A stretch of DNA of 37,072 bases, taken from positions 1 through 37,072 of the forward strand of contig DASXTQ010000035.1 of the NCBI GenBank assembly GCA_036505295.1, read 5' to 3'. This stretch comes from WS-7 sp036505295. GTDB lineage: Bacteria; Eisenbacteria; RBG-16-71-46; SZUA-252. Under the pieces are notes generated by a model. It saw only the letters and a list, made by a program, of their open reading frames with translations. It was not told the DNA's origin and made no database searches. Made by a program: the position numbers and the translations under genes. Below are positions 16,124 through 24,592 of this stretch, piece by piece (positions within the stretch are counted from its first letter, which is position 1; the number at the start of each line of letters is the position of its first letter).

Positions 16124-18181
16124 GTGCGCTTGGCCAAACTTCGAATCCCATCGATATGGTCCGCGGTCCTACTCACCGGATCCCTGCTCGGGGCCGCGCT
16201 CGGGACGTCCGCCGCCGCCTTCGCAGAGGTCACTCCCGTCGCGCCCCCCTTCTGGACGGGACGGCCCGACTCGGCGGGATTTCGCGCCCTTGCGGACGCA
16301 GAGCTGAAAACCGCCGAGCAAGCGCTCTCGCGCTTGCTCGCGGGCAAGAGTCCGCGCACGATCGAGAACACGCTCGCTCCCTACAACGAAGCGCTGCTCC
16401 ACGGCAACAACGCCGCCTACGCCGCCAACCTCATCGAGTCGGTCCACCCCGACTCGACCGTGCGCACGGTGGCCGAGGAGGAGACCCGAATCGCCAACAA
16501 GTTCCTGAGCGACCTGGGTCTCAACCGCGCGGTGTATGACGCTCTCTCCGCGATCGAGCTCAAGGGAACGGACGAGCCCACCCACTATTGTGTCGCCAAG
16601 ACGCTCCGCGATTTCCGCCTTTCCGGCGTCGACAAGGACGAGGCGACACGGAAGAAGATCACGGCGCTCCGCGAGGAGCTGGTCGCGATCGGACAAGAGT
16701 TCGACAAGAACATCCGGAACGACTCGCGCACGATCACCCTGTCGAGTGTCGCCGAGCTGGATGGTCTCCCGGAGGATTACATCAAGTCGCATCCGCCCGG
16801 CGCGGATGGAAAAATCCCGATCAGCATCGAATACCCGGATTTCTTTCCGGTCATGAGCTACGCCAAGAGGGCGGACGTGCGTCAGCGCCTGCTCCACGAA
16901 TTCTTGAACCGGGCCTACCCCGCCAACATGTCGGTCCTCGACAGGATGATCGCGAAGCGCTACCAGCTGGCCCGCCTCCTCGGCTTCAAGACCTGGGCGG
17001 AGTACGCGACGCGGGACAAGATGATCGAGAGCGACAAGAACGTGGCATCGTTCATCGAGCGGCTTCGGGGTCTGACCCTGAAGCGCGCGCAGGAAGAATA
17101 CGAAATCTATCTCAAGCGAAAGAAGGAAGACGAGCCGGCCGCAACGGTGGTGAACCAGTGGGATCGCCGCTACTACGGCGAGTTGATCCGGAAACGCGAT
17201 TACAGCTTCGACGCGCAGCAGGCACGTCCCTACTTCCCCTTCGAGGAGGTGAAGCAAGGCGTCCTGAGCTCAACGTCCAAGCTGTTCGGCGTCACGTACA
17301 AGCGGATCGCGAACGCGGACGTCTGGGACCCGAGCGTCGAAGCCTACGAGGTGTGGGAAAAGGGCACGATGATCGGCCGTTTCTATCTGGACCTCCATCC
17401 GCGGCCCGGAAAGTACAACCATGCCGCGAATTTCGGCATTCGGAACGGCGTCGATGGCGTCCAGATTCCCGAGGCGGCGCTCGTGTGCAACTTCCCCGGT
17501 GGGAAGGAGGGAGATCCCGGGCTCATGGAGCACGGTGACGTGGTGACCTTCTTCCATGAGTTCGGGCACCTGCTTCACGCGGTCTTCGGCGGGCACCAGC
17601 GGTGGGAGCCGATCTCGGGTATCGCGACCGAATGGGACTTCGTCGAAGCGCCTTCTCAAATGCTCGAGGAGTGGTGCTGGAATCCCGGAGTCCTCCAGAC
17701 CTTCGCCAAGCAATACCAGACCGGCGAGCCGATCCCGACCGAGATGGTGGAACGGATGAGGCGCGCGGACTGGTTCGGGCGCGCCACCTCGATCGCCTAC
17801 CAGAATTTGTACTCGGCGATTTCGCTCCACTATTACGACCGGCCTCCCCAGCAAATCAACACCGACAAGATTCGGGGAGACCTTGAGCCCAAGTACACGC
17901 CGTACCCGCCGATGCCCGACACCCACTTCCAGACCGCGTTCGGCCACCTCGACGGGTACTCGGCGGTCTACTACACGTACATGTGGTCGCTCGTTATTTC
18001 CAAGGACATGTTCAGCAAATTCGATAAATCGGACCTGCTCAATCCCGTGATCGCGCGGCGTTACCGCGACACGGTGTTGGCAGCAGGCGGGTCGGCGCCG
18101 GCGGCAAAGCTGGTGCACGCCTTCCTGGGCCGTGATTACGATTTCCACTCCTTCGACGAGTGGCTGGCGGGAAAGAACTGA
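16124..18181 (+). CDS. M3 family metallopeptidase (thimet oligopeptidase/oligopeptidase A-like), exported
   Basis: 685 residues from the GTG at 16124. AAGGAGGG at 16113-16120 is a strong ribosome site; the TTG at 16130 gives a longer spacing and is an alternative. The N-terminus (LRIPSIWSAVLLTGSLLGAA, then ALGTSAAAFA) is a signal peptide, so the enzyme is probably periplasmic, unlike cytosolic E. coli PrlC. The zinc site is HEFGHLLHAVFGG (HExxH, near residue 480), with the third ligand Glu in EAPSQMLEEWCW about 28 residues on, as in M3A peptidases. The C-terminal region has the family's FGHLDGYSAVYYTYMWS. Length matches the family (~680). The enzyme cleaves short peptides; physiological substrate unknown. 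A hairpin follows the stop. Confidence 0.92.
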   Translation: MRLAKLRIPSIWSAVLLTGSLLGAALGTSAAAFAEVTPVAPPFWTGRPDSAGFRALADAELKTAEQALSRLLAGKSPRTIENTLAPYNEALLHGNNAAYAANLIESVHPDSTVRTVAEEETRIANKFLSDLGLNRAVYDALSAIELKGTDEPTHYCVAKTLRDFRLSGVDKDEATRKKITALREELVAIGQEFDKNIRNDSRTITLSSVAELDGLPEDYIKSHPPGADGKIPISIEYPDFFPVMSYAKRADVRQRLLHEFLNRAYPANMSVLDRMIAKRYQLARLLGFKTWAEYATRDKMIESDKNVASFIERLRGLTLKRAQEEYEIYLKRKKEDEPAATVVNQWDRRYYGELIRKRDYSFDAQQARPYFPFEEVKQGVLSSTSKLFGVTYKRIANADVWDPSVEAYEVWEKGTMIGRFYLDLHPRPGKYNHAANFGIRNGVDGVQIPEAALVCNFPGGKEGDPGLMEHGDVVTFFHEFGHLLHAVFGGHQRWEPISGIATEWDFVEAPSQMLEEWCWNPGVLQTFAKQYQTGEPIPTEMVERMRRADWFGRATSIAYQNLYSAISLHYYDRPPQQINTDKIRGDLEPKYTPYPPMPDTHFQTAFGHLDGYSAVYYTYMWSLVISKDMFSKFDKSDLLNPVIARRYRDTVLAAGGSAPAAKLVHAFLGRDYDFHSFDEWLAGKN

Positions 18182-18197
18182 GAGGCGGCTGGATCAT

Positions 18198-18213
18198 GCC
18201 GGTTTCAACCGGC
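18198..18213. terminator. Hairpin between convergent genes
   Basis: GCCGGTT-TC-AACCGGC is a perfect inverted repeat between the stops of the M3 peptidase (18181) and the hemerythrin-like gene (18228). It could serve both directions. There is no T-run, so it is only a possible intrinsic terminator. Confidence 0.4.
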
Positions 18214-18227
18214 GCCCGGAGGCGAAT

Positions 18228-18725
18228 CTACCGTTTCGCCCCGCGCTCGGCCCTGAGCGGAGTCAGGACTTCCTTTTCGAAACGGGCTCCGTCGAACTTC
18301 TTGTCGAGGTAAGGAAGCAGCACTTCTTCAGTCGCGGCGAAGTGGGCCTCGATGATCCCGAGGATTGCGTAGCAAAGGCGCATGAGCTTCCCCGCGGGGA
18401 CCCCGGTCTGAATCGCCTTGTCGAGCGCGTCGCAGCTGCGGGTTACGAGCTGGTGCTCGAAGCGCGGCACTTCGGTCAGGTGGGAGCCCTCCCCCGCGGC
18501 CCAATCCGCGGCCGGGTAGAGCGTGTACTCTTCCGCGCGCGCATGCGGCGCGACTTGCTTCCTCACGTACTCGAGCAGCTCACGGGCAATGGCCATCTGT
18601 TGCGGCGTCGGCTGCTCGTGAAGTTTCTCCACTCGCTCGGCGTGGGCCCGGACGCTCGCTAGAATCTTCTGATGCTCGGCGCGCAGTGCGCTTGTGCTTT
18701 GCTGGCTCGGTTGACCCGTGGTCAT
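18228..18725 (-). CDS. Hemerythrin-like HHE domain protein
   Basis: 165 residues. The sequence is a four-helix HHE bundle: SALRAEHQKILASVRAH (first His pair), VAPHARAEEYTLYPAAD (His plus Glu), VPRFEHQLVTRSCDALD (His) and IEAHFAATEEVLLPYLD (His plus Glu). These are the expected ligands of a di-iron centre. There is no signal peptide. Members of this family bind oxygen or nitric oxide, or help repair iron centres; which applies here cannot be told. It is a single gene divergent from rpiB. Upstream is a good promoter (TTGACA, 17 bases, GAAACT) that would start transcription within a base or two of the ATG. Confidence 0.88.
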   Translation of the reverse strand: MTTGQPSQQSTSALRAEHQKILASVRAHAERVEKLHEQPTPQQMAIARELLEYVRKQVAPHARAEEYTLYPAADWAAGEGSHLTEVPRFEHQLVTRSCDALDKAIQTGVPAGKLMRLCYAILGIIEAHFAATEEVLLPYLDKKFDGARFEKEVLTPLRAERGAKR

Positions 18726-18733
18726 GCACGCGC

Positions 18734-18762
18734 AGTTTCGCCCGTAAATTGGTCCGTGTCAA
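18734..18762 (-). promoter_or_regulatory. Sigma70-like promoter of the hemerythrin-like gene
   Basis: On the minus strand: consensus -35 TTGACA (18757-18762), 17-base spacer, GAAACT (18734-18739), then 8 bases to the ATG at 18725. The predicted transcript has essentially no leader. Confidence 0.55.
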
Positions 18763-18854
18763 CTCGGCTATTGCGCGGCTTCGACGCCATGCTCTAGCCT
18801 CGCCGTGCGGTCCGCCATCCCATGCCAAAACCTCGTGCCATCCCGGGAGCAGCC

Positions 18855-19307
18855 ATGAACATCGCGATCGGTGCCGACCACGCGGGCTTCGAGATGAAGG
18901 AGCGCGTCAAGAAGTACCTCAAGGGTCGCGGCCACGTTTTGAATGACGCAGGCACCTATTCCCCCGAATCGACCGACTATCCTCCCTACGCGTTTCGGGT
19001 CGCGGAGGCCGTGCGCGACGGAAAGGCGGAGCGCGGGGTGCTCCTCTGCGACTCCGGGAACGGCATCGCGATCGCGGCGAACAAAGTCGGCGGGATCCGC
19101 GCCACGATCTGCATGAATCTCAAACAGGCGGAGCTCGCCCGGCGCCACAACGACGCAAACGTTCTGGTGCTGGCTTCCGCGTTCACGGCTCCCGACGACT
19201 TGATCCCGATTCTCGACGCATGGTTCCAAACCCCTTTCGACGGTGGACGCCACACGCGGCGCGTGGCCCAGATCACCGAATATGAGCGCACCCACCAGCA
19301 TCAGTGA
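18855..19307 (+). CDS. rpiB: Ribose-5-phosphate isomerase B
   Basis: 150 residues from the ATG at 18855 (GGGAG at 18845-18849 is the ribosome site). The longer form from 18822 adds MPKPRAIPGAA, which precedes the conserved N-terminal strand. RpiB/LacAB hallmarks are MNIAIGADHAGFEMKERV (Asp-His), LLCDSGNGIAIAANKVGG (catalytic Cys in the position of E. coli Cys66, phosphate-binding Gly loop), RRHNDANVLVLA (His) and GGRHTRRVAQI (Arg cluster). The enzyme interconverts ribose-5-phosphate and ribulose-5-phosphate in the non-oxidative pentose-phosphate pathway, in the cytoplasm. Asp replaces the usual Gly right after the catalytic Cys, a minor variation. Its last 26 bases overlap pgi. It opens the sugar-phosphate gene cluster. 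Confidence 0.95.
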   Translation: MNIAIGADHAGFEMKERVKKYLKGRGHVLNDAGTYSPESTDYPPYAFRVAEAVRDGKAERGVLLCDSGNGIAIAANKVGGIRATICMNLKQAELARRHNDANVLVLASAFTAPDDLIPILDAWFQTPFDGGRHTRRVAQITEYERTHQHQ

Positions 19308-21033
19308 GTTCCCGGGTGGGATCGAAGCGGCCTACCGGGCCGCCCTCGAGTCGCTCGTCGGGGAGGGGGCGATCGCGCGTCTCCTCAGCCGGGACGCCTC
19401 GCTCTGGAAACGGGACCCCGAGCACCAGAAAACCATCGCCAACCGTCTGGGGTGGCTGGACTCCCCGCGGTGGCTCCAGGAGAGAATCGGAGAGCTGACC
19501 GCGTTCGCCTCGGAGATACGATCCGAGGGATTCACGCGCGTGCTTCTCCTGGGAATGGGGGGCTCGAGCCTCGCCCCCCAAGTGCTCGCAGAGGTCATGG
19601 CTCCATCACCCGGGGCACCGACCCTCGAGGTCCTGGACTCGACCGACCCTGGTTCCATCCGCACGGCCGAGACGTCGCACCGGCTCGATCGCACGTTCTT
19701 CCTGATTTCGAGCAAGTCGGGACGCACGATCGAGACTCTCTCCCAGTACCGGTACTTCCGCGCGCGCCTCGAGGAAGCGGGGGTGCCGGATCCGGGACGG
19801 CGCTTCACAGCGATCACCGACCAGAACTCGGCGTTGGACCGGCTCGCGCGCGACGAGGGGATTCGGCGCGTGTTCTTGAATCCTGCCGACATCGGCGGGC
19901 GCTACTCCGCGCTTTCCTACTTCGGGATGGTCCCGGCCGCGCTCCTGGGCCTCGACCTCAAAGCGTTCGGTGAGAGCGCCGCGCGGGCAGCCGAGGCGTG
20001 CGCGGCTTCGGATCCCGCGCGAAACGACGCGCTTCGTTTGGGCGCGTTCCTGGGGGCGGCGGCGCGCGCCGGACGCGATAAGCTGACGCTCCTCACGTCC
20101 CCTTCCCTACGCCCGCTCGGGTATTGGATCGAGCAGCTCGTCGCCGAGACGACCGGCAAGGAAGGTCTCGGCATCATCCCCGTCGAGGGGGAGCCGCCTG
20201 GGTTCGCCCGATATTACTCCGATGACCGCTGCTTCGCGAGCGTCACGCTGGCCTCCGAGCCGTCGGTCGAGCTGGCCCGGCTGGGCGCGGAGCTCAAACA
20301 AGCGGGCGCGCCGTGGGTCGAGATCGTGCTCCCCCGCCGTGTCGAGCTCGCGGCGGAGTTCTACCGCTGGGAGGTCGCGACGGCGGTCGCGGGCGCAGTA
20401 CTAGGAATCGATCCGTTCGACGAGCCCAACGTGCAGGAGAGCAAGGACAACACGGCGGCGATCCTCGCCCAGATCGAGAAGACCGGCGCGGTACCCGAGG
20501 GGGAGCCCCGGACGCGAGAAGAGGGGGTCTTAGTCTACGCCTCGAAGAAGCTTTGGGAGAAACTCACGTCATACACCCCGGGCCATCCGAGCCTCGAGAT
20601 GCTCATCGGGCGGTTGTTCGCGCTCAAACGAACGGGCGATTACCTCGCGATCCTCGCGTATGTAGAGCGCGCCGCGGGAACCGAGAGCGCCTTCACCCAT
20701 CTGCGCCGCGAGATCCGCGACGCGATCCGGATCCCGGTGCTCCAAGGGTACGGACCCCGTTTTCTTCATTCGATCGGACAGCTCTACAAGGGCGGGCCGG
20801 GCACCGGGATCTTCCTCCAGATCACTTCGTCGGACCTGGAGGATCTCCCGATTCCAGGGAGCCGGATCACATTCGGGAAGCTCAAGCTGGCGCAGGCGCT
20901 GGGCGATCTGCAGGCGCTCGACTCGCGCGGGAAGCCCGCACTCAGGCTTCACATCGCAGGGAGCGCCGCGCTGGGCCTCGCGACCATCACCCAAGCGGTG
21001 GAGCGGGCCCTCGCCGCCTTCGCCCAGGCTTGA
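19282..21033 (+). CDS. pgi: Glucose-6-phosphate isomerase (Tal-Pgi fusion type)
   Basis: 583 residues from the ATG at 19282, overlapping the end of rpiB by 26 bases. The protein has tandem SIS domains: LLLGMGGSSLAPQVLAEVM, LDSTDPGSIRTAE, FFLISSKSGRTIETLSQYRY (sugar-phosphate loop), then a second lobe with DKLTLLTSPSLRPLGYWIEQ and PFDEPNVQESKDNTAAILA. This matches the isomerase half of the bifunctional transaldolase/glucose-6-phosphate isomerases of several phyla more than the E. coli enzyme. In this genome the transaldolase is a separate gene 1.5 kb downstream. The enzyme interconverts glucose-6-phosphate and fructose-6-phosphate in the cytoplasm. The stop lies 6 bases from the convergent M48 gene. 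Confidence 0.9.
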   Translation: MSAPTSISEFPGGIEAAYRAALESLVGEGAIARLLSRDASLWKRDPEHQKTIANRLGWLDSPRWLQERIGELTAFASEIRSEGFTRVLLLGMGGSSLAPQVLAEVMAPSPGAPTLEVLDSTDPGSIRTAETSHRLDRTFFLISSKSGRTIETLSQYRYFRARLEEAGVPDPGRRFTAITDQNSALDRLARDEGIRRVFLNPADIGGRYSALSYFGMVPAALLGLDLKAFGESAARAAEACAASDPARNDALRLGAFLGAAARAGRDKLTLLTSPSLRPLGYWIEQLVAETTGKEGLGIIPVEGEPPGFARYYSDDRCFASVTLASEPSVELARLGAELKQAGAPWVEIVLPRRVELAAEFYRWEVATAVAGAVLGIDPFDEPNVQESKDNTAAILAQIEKTGAVPEGEPRTREEGVLVYASKKLWEKLTSYTPGHPSLEMLIGRLFALKRTGDYLAILAYVERAAGTESAFTHLRREIRDAIRIPVLQGYGPRFLHSIGQLYKGGPGTGIFLQITSSDLEDLPIPGSRITFGKLKLAQALGDLQALDSRGKPALRLHIAGSAALGLATITQAVERALAAFAQA

Positions 21034-21039
21034 ACCCCC

Positions 21040-21840
21040 CTAAGGAATCCTCCCCTTCACGCTTCGATAGGGCTCCGGGTCGAATGGCAAGCCTGCATCG
21101 AGACCCTTGTCCTTGATTTCAGCCCGCACCGCGGCGGCCCGCTTCGCCGCGGGCGGATGGTCGGAGGTTAAGTTCTCCCAAGATCCATCTCCCCCGCCGC
21201 TTAGGGAGCTAAGCTTGTCCATCACTTGAGCCATGCCCTCCGGATTGAACCCTGCCCGAGCCATATAGATCGCCCCGTAGGAATCCGCCTCCGCCTCCAT
21301 GTCGCGGCTGTACCCTTGCATCACCAGCGCGAGCCCCACGCCGACGACCGTCTTCGTGGCCTGGCTGGAGCCCCCGAAGACGAGGGTGCTCAACGCTTCA
21401 AAGCCGAGACCCTCTTGGAGTCGCTTCACGCTGTGGCGCGCCACGATGTGGCTGATCTCGTGCGCCAGGACCCCTGCCAGCTGGGCCTGCGTGTCGAGGT
21501 GCTTCATCAAGCCCGTGTAGACGTAGACATAACCGCCGGGCAGCGCGAAAGCGTTCAAGTCCTTGCTCTCGATGACAGAAAACTGATACGGAATCCCAGG
21601 CCGATCGGACAGCCTCGCAATGTGTTGGCCCGTGCGGTTCACGTAATCCGTCACGATGCGGTCCGAAAGGATTCGCTTCTCGGTGCGGATCTGCGCCGCC
21701 ATCTTCGCGCCGATGTCGCGCTCCTCGGTCTCGCCGATCAGGATGACACTTTTTTTCCCACCCGGGCCGGTGGTCGCGCAGCCCGCCATGGCGAGGCCGA
21801 GCGCGATCGCCGCGCCGCAGACGATTCGGATCGAAATCAC
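21040..21840 (-). CDS. M48 family metalloprotease, lipoprotein
   Basis: 266 residues from a GTG at 21840, preceded by AAAGGGGGAA as a ribosome site. The N-terminus is a lipoprotein signal ending in LAMAGC, so the mature protein begins at Cys20 or so and is lipid-anchored. Residues ~30-120 show GETEERDIGAKMAAQI and the FSVIESKDLNAFALPGGYVY pattern that precedes the M48 active site. The zinc site is LAGVLAHEISHIVARHS (HExxH), with the downstream Glu in RDMEAEADSYGAIYMARAGF. Architecture and size fit the BepA/LoiP-type periplasmic M48B proteases that deal with outer-membrane protein folding. The role here is inferred. It stands alone on the minus strand inside the plus-strand sugar cluster. Confidence 0.92.
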   Translation of the reverse strand: MISIRIVCGAAIALGLAMAGCATTGPGGKKSVILIGETEERDIGAKMAAQIRTEKRILSDRIVTDYVNRTGQHIARLSDRPGIPYQFSVIESKDLNAFALPGGYVYVYTGLMKHLDTQAQLAGVLAHEISHIVARHSVKRLQEGLGFEALSTLVFGGSSQATKTVVGVGLALVMQGYSRDMEAEADSYGAIYMARAGFNPEGMAQVMDKLSSLSGGGDGSWENLTSDHPPAAKRAAAVRAEIKDKGLDAGLPFDPEPYRSVKGRIP

Positions 21841-22000
21841 GGTTCCCCCTTTCCGTATCGAGCGGGGTGTAAGGAGCCGGCGGCGAGTTTATGTGCGTGC
21901 CCCCGCGGAGGTCAATCAGACACCCTTGTTTGCTGGTCCTGGTTACGGCATCATTTTCGTTCGGCAAGGAATACGGCATCAAACCCACAAGGAGGAAGCC

Positions 22001-22504
22001 ATGCCCGCACGGAAGAAAGCCACCAGGAGATCCGCGACCAAGAAGAAGGCGCCCGCGCGAAGGAAGCCGGCCGCGAAGAGCGCAGCCAAGAAGCCGTTGG
22101 CGAAAGCTCCTGTGTCCACGCCGAGCGCGATCGGGCTCTTGAGCCAGCACATGGATTACACGACGCACCGGTTCGATGACGTGAAACGCTTCTACACCGA
22201 CCTCCTCGGATTCCGGAGATTCGAGCAGGATCCGACGATGAACTACCTCTTCGTGCAGACCGGCCAATCGTCCAGCGTGGGATTCATGCCCCCGATGCAG
22301 GGCATGGGCGAGCCCAGCCCCGCGAAAGAGCCGACGCTCTATTTCATGGTGAAGGACGTGGACCGCGCCTACAGCGCTCTCGCCGCGAAGGGCCTCCAGT
22401 TCGAGGGTCCGCCTGCGGACATGCCGTGGGGACACCGTGTCGTCAGCACGATTGATCCTGAGGGGCGCAGGGTGATGCTCGCCACCGCGAAGAGGAGAAG
22501 TTGA
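22001..22504 (+). CDS. VOC (glyoxalase-like) domain protein with histone-like Lys/Ala tail
   Basis: 167 residues. The ATG at 22001 follows a consensus AAGGAGG (21989-21995) at good spacing, so the upstream in-frame stretch is not used. Residues 1-~42 are a low-complexity basic tail rich in K, R, A and P (KKATRRSATKKKAPARRKPA, then AKSAAKKPLAKA), like the tails of histone H1 and of some bacterial HU proteins. Residues ~45-167 are a single VOC domain: LSQHMDYTTHRFDDVKRFYT, LLGFRRFEQDPTMNYLFVQT, PTLYFMVKDVDRAYSALAAK and WGHRVVSTIDPEGRRVMLA. VOC proteins bind a metal and act as lyases, dioxygenases or antibiotic-binding proteins; the substrate here is unknown. It precedes tal by 21 bases. Confidence 0.85.
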   Translation: MPARKKATRRSATKKKAPARRKPAAKSAAKKPLAKAPVSTPSAIGLLSQHMDYTTHRFDDVKRFYTDLLGFRRFEQDPTMNYLFVQTGQSSSVGFMPPMQGMGEPSPAKEPTLYFMVKDVDRAYSALAAKGLQFEGPPADMPWGHRVVSTIDPEGRRVMLATAKRRS

Positions 22505-22525
22505 TTCCCGGGTGAGGGACCTCGA

Positions 22526-23668
22526 ATGAAAAAGAATTCCTGCGTCGCGCTCCACGAGCTGGGTCAGAGCGTCTGGCTGGACACGATCAACGACGGGCTC
22601 ATCCAGTCGGGTGAGCTTGAGTCCCTGGTCCGCTCGGGCACCGTGTACGGCGTCACGTCGAATCCGACGATCTTCAAGGCGGCGATCGGCAGCGATAAGT
22701 ATTCCTATCCTCAGGAGATCGTCCGCCTCGCGAGCGCGGGAAAATCCGCGGAAGAAATCTTTGACGAGCTTTCCGCCCGGGACATCGTGAGAACGGCGGA
22801 TCTGCTTGCCGAGACGTATCGCAACGGAACGGGCCGGGACGGCTTCGTGAGCTTGGAGGTATCGCCGTCCCTGGCCCACGACACAGAGGGCACGATCGCC
22901 GAAGCGAAGCGGTTGTGGAAAAAGATCCATCGTCCGAATCTTTTCGTCAAGGTGCCGGCCACACCCGCGGGAATCCCCGCGATCGAAGCGTTGATCGCGG
23001 ACGGGGTGAGCATCAACGTGACGCTCATGTTCTCGGCGTTGCAGTACGTCACCGTGGCGGAGGCATACAAGCGCGGCATCGACCGGCGGATCGGGGCGGG
23101 ACTCACGCTCGAGGGGCTGCATTCGGTCGGAAGCCTGTTCGTGAGCCGGCTCGACACGTCGGTCGACAAAGAGCTGGAGGAAAAGGCCAAGGTAGCACCC
23201 CCGGCCGAACGGGAGCGCCTTCTCGCCTTGCGGGGGAAAGCCGCCGTTGCGAACGCGCTCCACGTCTGGGAGGAGTACCGCGCCCAGTTCTTCGGCCCCA
23301 ACTTCGAGGATCGACTCCGAGCCGGTGCCAGGCCCCAGTGGATGCTCTGGGCAAGCACCGGGACGAAGAATCCCAGCTACTCCGACGTGAAATACGTCGA
23401 GGAGCTGGCGGGCCCCGACACGATCAACACCATGCCGCGCGAAACCATCGACGCCTTCCTGGATCACGGAACGGTCACCGGCAACCGCCTGGATCCGGAG
23501 ATCGAATCGGCGCGGCGCACGCGAAAGGCGCTCGCCGAGGCGGGCATCTCGCTGCAAACGCACTGCGAGCGTTTGCTCGTGGACGGCGTCAAATCCTTCT
23601 CCGCCTCCTTCGACGAGATGATGGAGGTGATCCGCGAGCGCTCCGTCACGCTGCTCCAGCGCCGCTGA
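22526..23668 (+). CDS. tal: Transaldolase
   Basis: 380 residues, the long form found in actinobacteria and cyanobacteria. The ATG at 22526 follows GTGAGGGA at a fair distance. Motifs: LGQSVWLDTINDGLI near the N-terminus, VTSNPTIFKAAI, VSLEVSPSLAHDTEGTIAEA, the Schiff-base lysine in NLFVKVPATPAGIPAIEAL, GVSINVTLMFSALQYVTVAE, and ASTGTKNPSYSDVKYVEELA. It moves a dihydroxyacetone unit between sugar phosphates in the non-oxidative pentose-phosphate pathway. Its stop is 24 bases from gnd, with which it is probably co-transcribed. No transketolase gene lies in the window. Confidence 0.95.
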   Translation: MKKNSCVALHELGQSVWLDTINDGLIQSGELESLVRSGTVYGVTSNPTIFKAAIGSDKYSYPQEIVRLASAGKSAEEIFDELSARDIVRTADLLAETYRNGTGRDGFVSLEVSPSLAHDTEGTIAEAKRLWKKIHRPNLFVKVPATPAGIPAIEALIADGVSINVTLMFSALQYVTVAEAYKRGIDRRIGAGLTLEGLHSVGSLFVSRLDTSVDKELEEKAKVAPPAERERLLALRGKAAVANALHVWEEYRAQFFGPNFEDRLRAGARPQWMLWASTGTKNPSYSDVKYVEELAGPDTINTMPRETIDAFLDHGTVTGNRLDPEIESARRTRKALAEAGISLQTHCERLLVDGVKSFSASFDEMMEVIRERSVTLLQRR

Positions 23669-23692
23669 TCCCAAACACCAAGGGAGGCACTG

Positions 23693-24592
23693 ATGGAACT
23701 CGGGTTCATTGGGCTCGGGCGGATGGGCAAGAACATGGTCTTCCGCCTGCTCGATGGAGGCCACCGGATCGTGGCGTGGGACCGCTCCCGTGACCCGATC
23801 CAAGAGGTTTCGGACAAGGGTGCCGTCGCGGCGTCGAATCCGTCCGACCTTGTAGCGAAGCTGCGCGACGCCCCGCGCGCGGTCTGGGTCATGGTGCCTT
23901 CCGGCGACCCGACGGAGCAGGTGATCCGGGACGTCGCTCCCCTTCTCAAGCCCGGGGACGCCGTCATCGACGGCGGGAACTCGTACTACAAGGATTCGGT
24001 GCGCCGGGCGTCCTGGCTCGCCGAGAAGAAGATCGATTTCGTCGACGCCGGGACATCGGGGGGAATCTGGGGGCTGTCCAGAGGCTACTGCCTCATGGTG
24101 GGGGGCCCGGAGCCGGTCTGCCGGCGGCTCGAGCCGCTGTTCCAGACGCTCGCGCCCAAAGATGGCTATGCGCGTGTCGGCGCGAGCGGTGCCGGGCACT
24201 TCACCAAGATGGTCCACAATGGCATCGAATACGGACTGATGCAAGCCTACGCCGAAGGCTTCGAGATCTTGAAGGCGTCCCCCTATAACCTCGACCTCCG
24301 GTCGATCGCCGCCCTATGGAATCACGGGAGCGTCGTGCGCTCCTGGCTCCTCGAGCTCGCGGAGAGCGCGTTCGAAGACGACCCGAATCTCGAGCAGGTG
24401 CGCGGCTACGTGGAAGATTCGGGCGAGGGCCGTTGGACGGTGATGGAGTCGATCGAGCGCGCGGTGCCTGCCCCGGTCCTGATGCTCGCCCTCCAGACGC
24501 GGTTCCGCTCTCGCCAGAGCGACTCGTTCCAGGGCAAGGTGCTCGCGGCGCTGCGGCACAAATTCGGCGGCCACGCGGTGAAGACGTCGTGA
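23693..24592 (+). CDS. gnd: 6-phosphogluconate dehydrogenase (decarboxylating), short form
   Basis: 299 residues, the short class (GndA/YqeC type, ~300) rather than the 470-residue enzyme. The ATG at 23693 follows GGGAGG (23682-23687). The N-terminal Rossmann domain has LGFIGLGRMGKNMVFRLL. The substrate region has VIDGGNSYYKDSVRRASWL, DAGTSGGIWGLSRGYCLMVG and the catalytic lysine in GAGHFTKMVHNGIEYGLMQA. The C-terminal helical domain is complete (VLAALRHKFGGHAV). The enzyme oxidises 6-phosphogluconate to ribulose-5-phosphate with release of CO2. Cofactor preference (NAD or NADP) cannot be fixed from this sequence by eye. The last codons overlap the zwf start as GTGA. Confidence 0.95.
   Translation: MELGFIGLGRMGKNMVFRLLDGGHRIVAWDRSRDPIQEVSDKGAVAASNPSDLVAKLRDAPRAVWVMVPSGDPTEQVIRDVAPLLKPGDAVIDGGNSYYKDSVRRASWLAEKKIDFVDAGTSGGIWGLSRGYCLMVGGPEPVCRRLEPLFQTLAPKDGYARVGASGAGHFTKMVHNGIEYGLMQAYAEGFEILKASPYNLDLRSIAALWNHGSVVRSWLLELAESAFEDDPNLEQVRGYVEDSGEGRWTVMESIERAVPAPVLMLALQTRFRSRQSDSFQGKVLAALRHKFGGHAVKTS

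Noticed and set aside
21398..24244. Long minus-strand open frame of about 950 codons across VOC, tal and gnd
   Set aside because: It is antisense to three well-supported enzymes, has no recognisable domain, and is Arg/His/Asp-rich as expected of a GC-rich shadow frame.
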